Below are positions 1-5,600 of a stretch of 5,795 nt of DNA, piece after piece. This DNA comes from Alphaproteobacteria bacterium (GTDB taxonomy: Bacteria; Pseudomonadota; Alphaproteobacteria; Micavibrionales; Micavibrionaceae), in contig JALZUF010000204.1 in assembly GCA_023301785.1 (NCBI GenBank), positions 1 to 5,795 of the forward strand, given 5' to 3'. Every line of letters begins with the position of its first letter. Within the stretch, counting starts at the first letter, position 1. The translations under genes and the position numbers were made by a program. The notes under the pieces are model-generated. The model ran no database searches. It was given only the letters and a program-made list of their open reading frames with translations, and was not told where the DNA came from.

Positions 1-51
1 TATATTGGTTATAGTATGTTGCCTGCCAATGATGTTGCGTTCGTAAATTAG
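1..51 (+). CDS. C-terminal end of a LysE-family transporter (partial, cut by window edge)
   Basis: Frame 1 is open from the first base to a TAG at 49-51 and encodes 16 residues, YIGYSMLPANDVAFVN. These align without gaps to the last 16 residues of the next gene (YIGYTALPAEDLKLVF), with 9 identities, and both end at the same position relative to their stop codons. I infer that this is the end of a paralogous transporter from a tandem duplication. The next gene begins 13 bases after this stop, so the two are probably co-transcribed. Only the tail is visible, so the family call rests entirely on the match to the neighbour. Confidence 0.7.
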   Translation, partial: YIGYSMLPANDVAFVN

Positions 52-64
52 AAAGTTAAAAAAT

Positions 65-709
65 ATGACATGGGATTCAATTTTTATTTTGGCGATGGCC
101 GTTGGTGCGTTGGCGATTAAGCCGGGGGCGGGCATGATGATGGTTATGTCGCGCACCATTGCACAGGGCTGGAGCGCTTGCATAGCCTACGCCGCAGGGT
201 TTTCCGTTATTAGTATTTTATTTTTATTGCTTGTGATCTTTGGTTATAAATTTTTTGAAGGTGTTGATATTGTTTTTATCTCAATTTTGATTAAATCCTT
301 TTCGGCGTTGTATTTGATATGGCTTGGCGTGAAGGGATTGCGTGAGGCGGTTGATGATTTGAAAATATCAGAAACGAAGGCTGAAACTTTCTATGATAAT
401 TTTACGGCATCCTTGGCTTTGACTTTGTCCAACCCATTAACCATTGTTTTTTATGCAGGGATATTACCGACAATTTTGAATATAAAATCTGTAACTAGTT
501 TTGATGTCTTAATTGTTTGCATTGTTATAACGGTTGTCGAATTTGTTGTGGCGATTGGGTATTCATTGCCGCTGGTTTTATATCGTAAAAGCATTAAGCC
601 AGAGTTTTTAAAAGGTCTTAAATACTTCTCATCAATCGTGATTATCTTAGTGGGTCTTTATATCGGTTATACGGCGTTGCCTGCGGAAGATTTAAAGTTA
701 GTCTTTTAG
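65..709 (+). CDS. LysE/RhtB-family amino-acid exporter-like membrane protein
   Basis: The 214-residue protein has the length and layout of LysE/RhtB exporters, which move amino acids or similar small molecules out across the inner membrane. About six hydrophobic segments can be read, near residues 5-27, 38-62, 68-88, 115-138, 146-172 and 187-205. The family's N-terminal PGP-type motif appears as KPGAGMMMV (19-27), followed by a Gly/Ala-rich helix; PGA replaces the more usual PGP. LGVKGLREA (87-95) and the SNPLTIVFYAGILPT segment (122-136) match the conserved middle region. The substrate cannot be deduced. The start is ATG at 65, with a weak GAAAG (51-55) nine bases upstream that overlaps the stop of the upstream paralogue, which suggests translational coupling. 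The last 12 bases overlap the end of the convergent mutS. No U-tract hairpin follows the stop. Confidence 0.85.
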   Translation: MTWDSIFILAMAVGALAIKPGAGMMMVMSRTIAQGWSACIAYAAGFSVISILFLLLVIFGYKFFEGVDIVFISILIKSFSALYLIWLGVKGLREAVDDLKISETKAETFYDNFTASLALTLSNPLTIVFYAGILPTILNIKSVTSFDVLIVCIVITVVEFVVAIGYSLPLVLYRKSIKPEFLKGLKYFSSIVIILVGLYIGYTALPAEDLKLVF

Positions 710-3430
710 TGTTTTCTTGAGCTGATAAAGCGCATCAAGAGCTTCGCGAGGGCTAAGGTCATCAGGGTTTATGGCACTTAATGCTGTCTCTAGTTCTGAG
801 GTTTGTATGGGCGCTTCTGGGACATGATTAGTGAATAACGGCAAGTCCATTTCTAATTTTTGAACCGCGTTCTCTTTTTTGTCAGAGGTTAAATTTGTCA
901 GCACGCTTTTTGCGCGGTCTATCACATTGGGTGGCAAGCCAGCGAGCTTGGCAACATGAATGCCGTAGGATTTATCGGCTGTGCCTTCGACAACATTATG
1001 CGTAAAGATGATATCACCTTTCCATTCTTTTACCTGCAGCGAATAACAGCATAAATTTTCTAATCTGTTTTGTAATGAAGTAAGCTCGTGATAATGCGTA
1101 GCGAAAAGCGCGCGTGATTTATTGACTTCGTGTAATTGCTCAACACACGCCCATGCAATGGATAGGCCATCAAAGGTGGCGGTGCCGCGTCCAATTTCGT
1201 CTAAGATAACGAGTGAACGCTCTGTTGCTTGGTTGAGGATGATGGCTGTTTCCACCATTTCCACCATGAACGTGGATTGTCCACGTGCCAAATCATCCGC
1301 CGCACCAACACGGGAAAACAGGCGATCAACAAGGCCGATATGCGCGTGGCTGGCGGGTATGTAAGAGCCAATTTGCGCCATGATAACAATGAGTGCATTT
1401 TGGCGGAGGAAAGTAGATTTACCCGCCATGTTTGGCCCAGTGAGCAGCCAAAGTTTTTGATTGTCACTGAGGTTGCTATCATTCGGAATAAACTGTTTAT
1501 TTTCTTTTTGGAGCGCGGCCTCAACAACGGGGTGGCGGCCTTCTTTAATATCAAAAGTAAGGCTGTTATCGAGTTGTGGGCGCGTGTAATTATTCTCAAC
1601 GGCTAAGCTTGCGAGCGCACTGGCGACATCAAGGGCGGCAAGGCCGCTTGCGACAAGAGCGATTTCATCGGACAAGTTATTGACTTGGCGAAGCAGGTCG
1701 CTGAAAATTTCCTGTTCAATGGCGAGGGATTTATCCGCCGCGGAAGATAGGTCACGTTCAAGCTCCGAAAGCTCTGGCGTTGTGAAGCGCACATTGTTGG
1801 CCAAAGTTTGACGGTGGATGAAGGGATTGTCGTCTTGTTTTTCATCGCCAATCTTCACCATGAGTTTGTCAGCATGACGTGCGGTGACGTCAATGAAATA
1901 ACCAAGGACGTTGTTGTAAGTAACTTTAAGTGTGTCGATTTTTGTAAGCTCACGATACTTGGCCTGAAGGGCGGCAATGTGTCGTTTGCTGTCATCACGC
2001 AAGCCGCGCAGTTCATCGAGGCGTGCGTTGAAACCTTGTTCAATAAATCCACCATCACGATCTAAAAAAGGAAGGTCAGGTTTTAGGGCTTTTGCTAAGA
2101 TATCGCTAAGCTCTTTTAGTTGGTTCGATTGTTTTATGTTTGATTGTATTGTACCAAGTGATTTTTCTTTGGCTTGGATGAGTATGGCAAGTATTGTTTC
2201 GGCATTGTTAAGGCCGTCACGTAAGGCGCCTAAATCTCTAGGGCCGCCGCGGTCAACAGAAAGGCGTGCGAGGGCGCGTTCCATATCAGGGATTTGTTTT
2301 AAGTAATCTCTAACGTTTTCACGTAAAGGTTTTTGTGTAACGAATGTTTCGACTTCATCTTGACGTGAGATTAGTTGGTCAAGGTTTGTTAGTGGCGCGG
2401 ATAAGCGTAATTGCAAGGCGCGTGCGCCAGACGCGCTGACGGTATGATCGATAACAGATAGCAGTGAGCCTTTGCGTTCGCCTGACAGCGTACGGGTTAG
2501 TTCAAGGTTACGGCGTGTGGCGGCATCAATTTCCATCGTCGCGCCCGTGGCAACTTGTTGGGGACGTTTTAGGTGTGGAATTTTTCCTTTTTGGGTGCGC
2601 TCGACGTAGTCAAGTAATGTACCTGCTGCAGAAATTTCCGCGCGGCTGAAAGCGCCGAAGCTGTCGAGTGTGCCGACACCAAAAATACCCTCTAATCTTT
2701 TTTGTGCATTTTGTGAATCGTAGAGTGAATTAGACAGCGGCGTGATCACGTCTTGGTAGGGCGCGAACGCATCAAAGAGGTTTTCGCTTTGGATCATTTT
2801 ATCAGCGATCAGAAGCTCACGCGGGTTCACGCGTTCAACCGCCAAGCTCAGGTTCTTTTCTGGTAATGCTTGGACAAAGAAATCGCCCGTTGAAAATTCC
2901 AGCCATGCCAAACCATATTGCCCAGCAATTTCGGAGAGGGCGGCGAGGTAATTGTTTTCGCGTGCATCGAGAAGATTATCTTCGGTCAGTGTTCCTTGTG
3001 TAACAACACGCACAACATCACGGTGAACAAGGGCTTTGGAGGCTGGTTTGCCTTCGGCCTTGGCGCGGGCTTTGGCTTGGTCGGGTGTTTCGGCCTGTTC
3101 GCAAACGGCAACCTTATAACCTGATTGAATGAGTTTTGCTAAATACGGCTCGTAGGAATGAAAGGGGACACCGCACATAGGAATGTCTGTGCCATCGGTC
3201 TTACCACGTTTTGTGAGTGTAATGTCTAAGACTTGTGAAGCGGTGACGGCATCATCAAAAAATAGCTCGTAAAAATCACCCATACGGTAAAACAACAAGC
3301 ATTCAGGATACTGCGCCTTGATGAATTTAAACTGCGCCATCATGGGCGTATTGCCTTGGGCAAGAAGATCCTCAATAGAATTTTCTTCCTCTTTAGGGAT
3401 AGAGGGGGCTTTCATGGCGGCGTGTGACAT
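698..3430 (-). CDS. mutS: DNA mismatch repair protein MutS
   Basis: This 910-residue protein is MutS, the ATPase that recognises mispairs and small loops and recruits MutL. The mismatch-probing Phe-X-Glu motif is F53-Y54-E55 within GDFYELF (51-57). The connector, lever and clamp regions fill roughly residues 140-610. The ABC-type ATPase has Walker A GPNMAGKST (665-673), signature ARGQSTFMVEM (715-725), Walker B ending in D744-E745 followed by IGRGTATFDG, and the switch histidine in ATHYHEL (H779). The C-terminus carries MDLPLF (861-866), resembling a sliding-clamp-binding hexapeptide, and a final helical segment SPREALDALYQLK that resembles the family's C-terminal oligomerisation region. All catalytic residues are present and the frame is intact. 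The first ATG (3430) has no clear Shine-Dalgarno; a second in-frame ATG lies at codon 6 (3415). Several long open frames opposite it are shadows. It ends within the convergent transporter gene. Confidence 0.98.
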   Translation of the reverse strand: MSHAAMKAPSIPKEEENSIEDLLAQGNTPMMAQFKFIKAQYPECLLFYRMGDFYELFFDDAVTASQVLDITLTKRGKTDGTDIPMCGVPFHSYEPYLAKLIQSGYKVAVCEQAETPDQAKARAKAEGKPASKALVHRDVVRVVTQGTLTEDNLLDARENNYLAALSEIAGQYGLAWLEFSTGDFFVQALPEKNLSLAVERVNPRELLIADKMIQSENLFDAFAPYQDVITPLSNSLYDSQNAQKRLEGIFGVGTLDSFGAFSRAEISAAGTLLDYVERTQKGKIPHLKRPQQVATGATMEIDAATRRNLELTRTLSGERKGSLLSVIDHTVSASGARALQLRLSAPLTNLDQLISRQDEVETFVTQKPLRENVRDYLKQIPDMERALARLSVDRGGPRDLGALRDGLNNAETILAILIQAKEKSLGTIQSNIKQSNQLKELSDILAKALKPDLPFLDRDGGFIEQGFNARLDELRGLRDDSKRHIAALQAKYRELTKIDTLKVTYNNVLGYFIDVTARHADKLMVKIGDEKQDDNPFIHRQTLANNVRFTTPELSELERDLSSAADKSLAIEQEIFSDLLRQVNNLSDEIALVASGLAALDVASALASLAVENNYTRPQLDNSLTFDIKEGRHPVVEAALQKENKQFIPNDSNLSDNQKLWLLTGPNMAGKSTFLRQNALIVIMAQIGSYIPASHAHIGLVDRLFSRVGAADDLARGQSTFMVEMVETAIILNQATERSLVILDEIGRGTATFDGLSIAWACVEQLHEVNKSRALFATHYHELTSLQNRLENLCCYSLQVKEWKGDIIFTHNVVEGTADKSYGIHVAKLAGLPPNVIDRAKSVLTNLTSDKKENAVQKLEMDLPLFTNHVPEAPIQTSELETALSAINPDDLSPREALDALYQLKKTLKD

Positions 3431-3437
3431 AAGCCAG

Positions 3438-3467
3438 AGTGTAAAACAAGAAAAGCCCGCAGGTCAC
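3438..3467 (-). promoter_or_regulatory. Candidate mutS promoter overlapping the upstream terminator
   Basis: On the minus strand, GTGACC (3467-3462, 4 of 6 to TTGACA) and TACACT (3443-3438, 4 of 6 to TATAAT) are separated by 18 bases. Transcription would then start at about 3430-3431, which is the A of the mutS ATG, so the message would be leaderless. This would agree with the absence of a Shine-Dalgarno. The match is modest and the -35 lies within the loop and arm of a hairpin, so this is only a candidate. Confidence 0.2.
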
Positions 3468-3475
3468 GGGCTTTT
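3451..3475 (-). terminator. Hairpin terminator behind the 68-residue gene
   Basis: Perfect 9 bp arms, AAAAGCCCG (3451-3459) and CGGGCTTTT (3467-3475), enclose a 7-base loop. Read leftward, the stem ends in TTTT followed by CTTGTTTT, so it can terminate transcripts coming from the small gene that stops at 3508. Read rightward it also ends in a T-run, so it could work in both directions. A smaller dyad, AGGG (3477-3480) with CCCT (3486-3489), lies beside it. The mutS start is only 20 bases beyond. Confidence 0.6.
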
Positions 3476-3507
3476 TAGGGGTTTTCCCTTAAGTTTTTGC
3501 TTGAGGC

Positions 3508-3714
3508 TTACGAGCCACCATTTACAAGTCTGAGTGCTGGTTTTGCTGTCGCTTGATGTTGAATTGTATCAGTGGCTACATCAGCATTTAATTCTGTGGT
3601 TGCCGCGAAAGGTCCTCTCGCAGTAGGCCCTCTTAATTCATCAAAATCCCAATTTCTTTCCTTAAGGAACTTTTGGTATTCTTGTTGGGCTTTATCATTT
3701 TTATCATTACTCAT
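3508..3714 (-). CDS. Small hypothetical protein (68 aa), family not recognised
   Basis: I do not recognise this protein. From ATG 3714 it begins MSNDKNDKAQQEYQKFL, a hydrophilic and probably helical N-terminal third rich in Lys, Asp and Gln. A central RGPTARGPFAA segment with Gly and Pro follows, and a tail ends in ALRLVNGGS. There is no signal peptide, membrane segment, Cys pair or obvious DNA-binding motif. The frame also opens at a GTG at 3723, but that codon overlaps the only good ribosome site, so ATG 3714 is preferred. A consensus-like -35 upstream, a purine-rich ribosome site and a hairpin downstream support a real, independently expressed gene between dut and mutS. Its role is unknown; co-localisation with DNA-maintenance genes does not show a shared function. 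Confidence 0.7.
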   Translation of the reverse strand: MSNDKNDKAQQEYQKFLKERNWDFDELRGPTARGPFAATTELNADVATDTIQHQATAKPALRLVNGGS

Positions 3715-3724
3715 ATTAAACACA

Positions 3725-3731
3725 CCTTTTT
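3725..3731 (-). promoter_or_regulatory. Ribosome binding site of the 68-residue gene
   Basis: AAAAAGG on the minus strand ends 10 bases before ATG 3714. The alternative GTG start at 3723 would lie one base from this site, too close for initiation. This decides the start in favour of the ATG. Confidence 0.5.
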
Positions 3732-3745
3732 ACCATAATTTATAA

Positions 3746-3756
3746 ATACGGCGTAT
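3746..3756. promoter_or_regulatory. Operator-like dyad at the predicted start of transcription
   Basis: ATACG-G-CGTAT is a perfect inverted repeat with 5 bp arms around one central base. It abuts the candidate -10 (3761-3756) and covers the expected transcription start near 3749. A 10-base AT palindrome, ATTTATAAAT (3738-3747), overlaps its left end. The position suits a repressor site, but the arms are short and could arise by chance. Confidence 0.25.
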
Positions 3757-3784
3757 AAGTAGCAGTCAGTTATGTAGGTGTCAA
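3756..3784 (-). promoter_or_regulatory. Candidate sigma-70-type promoter for the 68-residue gene
   Basis: A perfect TTGACA (3784-3779) lies just after the dut stop. It is followed at 17 bases by TACTTA (3761-3756), which is preceded directly by TGC (3764-3762), an extended -10 arrangement. The -35 and spacing are good and the -10 hexamer is poor. The expected start near 3749 gives a leader of about 35 bases that contains the ribosome site. An alternative -10, TATAAA, lies further downstream but lacks a well-spaced -35. Confidence 0.4.
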
Positions 3785-3791
3785 CGTGGAT

Positions 3792-4250
3792 TTAGCCTTT
3801 AGTTCCCGTAGAGCCGAAACCGCCTGCACCACGGTCTGTTTCTTCGAGTTCATCGGCGACTTCCCATGCGACGGTGGCGTGTTTTGCGATGACCATTTGG
3901 GCGATACGCATTCCGCGCTCAACGGTAAATTCTTCTTGACCTAGGTTGGCTAAGATCACACCGATTTCACCGCGATAATCGGCATCGATTGTGCCGGGTG
4001 AATTTAAAACGGTTACGCCGTGCTTTAACGCTAAGCCAGAGCGAGGGCGAACTTGTGCTTCATATCCTTCAGGCAGAGCGATTGTAAGACCTGTTGGGAT
4101 CAACATACGCTCACCTGGGCCAATCTCGATGGCTTCTTCTAATGCGGCGGTTAAATCCATGCCTGCCGATTGTTCTGTGGCGTAGGTCGGTAATTGCAAG
4201 CCAACCGCGTGTTCCATAGGAGTGAGGGAGACTTTTACTTTATCAGGCAT
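3792..4250 (-). CDS. dut: dUTP diphosphatase (dUTPase)
   Basis: The product hydrolyses dUTP to dUMP and pyrophosphate. This keeps uracil out of DNA and supplies dUMP for thymidylate synthesis. From ATG 4250 it is 152 residues, the usual length of the trimeric bacterial enzyme. All five family motifs are present: SAGMDL (28-33), RPRSGLA (68-74), GTIDADYRGEIGV (86-98, with the catalytic Asp and base-stacking Tyr), ERGMRIAQMVI (111-121) and the glycine-rich RGAGGFGSTG (140-149), which closes over the substrate. The frame extends to a GTG at 4283, but the 11 extra residues are polar and unlike the family N-terminus. AGAAAG upstream of ATG 4250 is a weak but better-placed ribosome site. It follows coaBC in the same direction and is probably in its transcript. 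It ends just before the promoter of the small unknown gene. Confidence 0.95.
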   Translation of the reverse strand: MPDKVKVSLTPMEHAVGLQLPTYATEQSAGMDLTAALEEAIEIGPGERMLIPTGLTIALPEGYEAQVRPRSGLALKHGVTVLNSPGTIDADYRGEIGVILANLGQEEFTVERGMRIAQMVIAKHATVAWEVADELEETDRGAGGFGSTGTKG

Positions 4251-4301
4251 TTGTTTTCTTTCTGTTTGTTTTTCGTCATGCACGTTAGCGTGAGGACAAA
4301 T

Positions 4302-5525
4302 CTATTCAGCCGCTTGCGCGGTTTTGTTCGCTTCAAAATACTTAATGATTTCTGTGACAATGTCACGGGCTATTATGGTCTTATCCGCCATTTCAAAGTC
4401 GGTTTGATTATCTTTGGTGAGAAGGATCGGTTTGTTTTGATCGCTGCCGAAAATATCATTTTCACCGACATTATTGGCGATGATCCAATCACATTTTTTT
4501 GTTTCTAATTTCGATTTTGCATTTTCAATGAGGTTCTCTGTCTCTGCGGCAAAACCGATAACAAGAGAAGGGCGCTTTGTTTTATGCGTTGATATTGCTT
4601 TTAAGATATCAGGATTTTCAACCATTTCTAATGTTGGCGGTTTTTTATCTTTACCCTTTTTGATTTTATTGTCTTGAAAGTTTTTTACGCGCCAGTCTGA
4701 TACGGCGGCAGCGCAAATTGCGATATCAGCGGGCAGGTTTTCTTCTGCGGCTTTAAGCATTTGATCGGCGGTTTCAACAGCAATTGTTTTTAAACCTTTT
4801 GGATTTGGAATGTTCACGGGGCCTGTAATCAGTGTCACGCTGGCACCTGCTTGCTCCAAGGCACTGGCGAGGGCGTGGCCTTGTTTTCCAGAGGAGCGAT
4901 TGCCGATGAAGCGCACAGGGTCAATCGGCTCGTGCGTTGGGCCGCTGGTGACGATGGCTTTGAGGCCAGCCAGTGGTTTGTTGTTTTGAAAATGCTCAAT
5001 AACGTGTTGCAAAATATCTTCGGGTTCTTGCATACGACCGACACCGTTCTCACCACAGGCCATATCACCCGTAGCGGGTTCAAATATTTTGATGCCGCGT
5101 TTTTTTAAGGTCGCGATATTGTCCTGTGTGGCGGCGTGTTGCCACATCATTGGGTTCATCGCAGGGCAAACCATCACGGGTTGATTTGTTGCGAGTAAAG
5201 TTGTTGAGGCAAGATCTTCGGCTAAGCCATAGGCCATTTGAGAAATTAAATTTGCACTAGCAGGCGCGACAAGTACCAAGTCTGCCTCACGGGATAAACG
5301 AATGTGACCCATTTCGGTTTCATCTTTAAGAGACCATAGGTCGGTGTAGACTTCTTCTTCACTTAAAGCCGCAACGGAAAGGGGGGTAACGAAGTGCGCG
5401 CCACCATTGGTCAGAACGCAACGCACAGAAGCTCCAGATTTTTTGAACAAACGGATAAGCTCAAGCGATTTGTAAGCCGCTATGCCGCCTGAAATAATGA
5501 GTAATATTCTTTTACCGTTTAACAT
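4302..5525 (-). CDS. coaBC: Bifunctional phosphopantothenoylcysteine decarboxylase / phosphopantothenate-cysteine ligase
   Basis: This 407-residue fused enzyme carries out two steps of coenzyme A synthesis: ligation of cysteine to 4'-phosphopantothenate (using CTP in bacterial enzymes) and decarboxylation to 4'-phosphopantetheine. The N-terminal FMN-dependent CoaC half has SGGIAAYK (12-19), the active-site His in GHIRLSREADLVLVAPASAN (H74), PAMNPMMW with N124, and the substrate-flap Cys in GDMACGENG (C157). The CoaB half starts near residue 188 with VTSGPTHEPIDPVRFIGNRSSGK (N209, the residue that handles the acyl-cytidylate), then AAAVSDWR (272-279) and IKKGK (288-292, with the catalytic Lys). 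The order and numbering closely match the E. coli enzyme, and no key residue is missing. ATG 5525 is supported by AAGG (5537-5534) eight bases upstream. Only 15 bases separate it from a terminator, so its own promoter must overlap that hairpin or lie further upstream. Confidence 0.97.
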   Translation of the reverse strand: MLNGKRILLIISGGIAAYKSLELIRLFKKSGASVRCVLTNGGAHFVTPLSVAALSEEEVYTDLWSLKDETEMGHIRLSREADLVLVAPASANLISQMAYGLAEDLASTTLLATNQPVMVCPAMNPMMWQHAATQDNIATLKKRGIKIFEPATGDMACGENGVGRMQEPEDILQHVIEHFQNNKPLAGLKAIVTSGPTHEPIDPVRFIGNRSSGKQGHALASALEQAGASVTLITGPVNIPNPKGLKTIAVETADQMLKAAEENLPADIAICAAAVSDWRVKNFQDNKIKKGKDKKPPTLEMVENPDILKAISTHKTKRPSLVIGFAAETENLIENAKSKLETKKCDWIIANNVGENDIFGSDQNKPILLTKDNQTDFEMADKTIIARDIVTEIIKYFEANKTAQAAE

Positions 5526-5540
5526 TTTTTATGCCTTAAA

Positions 5541-5578
5541 TAAAAATAAGCCCCGCACTTTAAAAGGGCGAGGCTTAT
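5541..5578 (-). terminator. Rho-independent terminator of the alanine-rich protein gene
   Basis: A 33-base, nearly complete palindrome (5546-5578) pairs ATAAGCC with GGCTTAT, then CGC with GCG, then CTTT with AAAG. Read leftward it runs straight into TTTTT (5545-5541). Of the two mismatched positions, the minus-strand RNA has one U-G wobble and one C-U, whereas the plus-strand RNA would have C-A and A-G. The hairpin is therefore more stable as minus-strand RNA, matching the gene that stops at 5601. Confidence 0.75.
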
Positions 5579-5579
5579 C

Positions 5580-5594
5580 TTAAATTATTTTTAA
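5580..5594. promoter_or_regulatory. Possible CtrA box (TTAA-N7-TTAA)
   Basis: TTAA (5580-5583) and TTAA (5591-5594) are separated by exactly seven bases, the full consensus half-site spacing for CtrA, the cell-cycle regulator of many alphaproteobacteria. It lies 55 bases upstream of coaBC, in the short gap behind the alanine-rich gene. The gap is very AT-rich, so chance occurrence is a real possibility and no well-formed promoter is seen beside it. Confidence 0.25.
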
Positions 5595-5600
5595 ATGGAA

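Noticed and set aside
709..760. Possible terminator hairpin (CTTGA / TCAAG) after the transporter stop
   Set aside because: The 5 bp stem has a long loop and no T-run, and it lies in conserved mutS coding sequence.
1229..1606. Open frame of 125 codons on the plus strand opposite the MutS ATPase region
   Set aside because: It lies wholly antisense to a well-conserved catalytic domain, has no ribosome site or recognisable motif, and its composition is that of a shadow frame. The same applies to the other shorter frames opposite or overlapping mutS.
3508..3723. DUF1674 / succinate dehydrogenase assembly factor identity for the small protein
   Set aside because: Small alphaproteobacterial proteins of similar length often belong to this family, but its characteristic EPTRYGDWE-type C-terminal motif is absent.
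4251..4283. GTG start for dut at 4283, adding 11 residues
   Set aside because: The added polar stretch is not part of the normal dUTPase N-terminus and no ribosome site precedes the GTG. ATG 4250 gives the family length of 152.
4281..4292. Short CACG-TTAG-CGTG inverted repeat between coaBC and dut
   Set aside because: The 4 bp arms are too short for a terminator, there is no T-run, and chance is the simplest explanation.
4194..4508. 104-codon plus-strand frame across the dut/coaBC junction
   Set aside because: It is antisense to the ends of two confidently identified genes and lacks a ribosome site or family resemblance.
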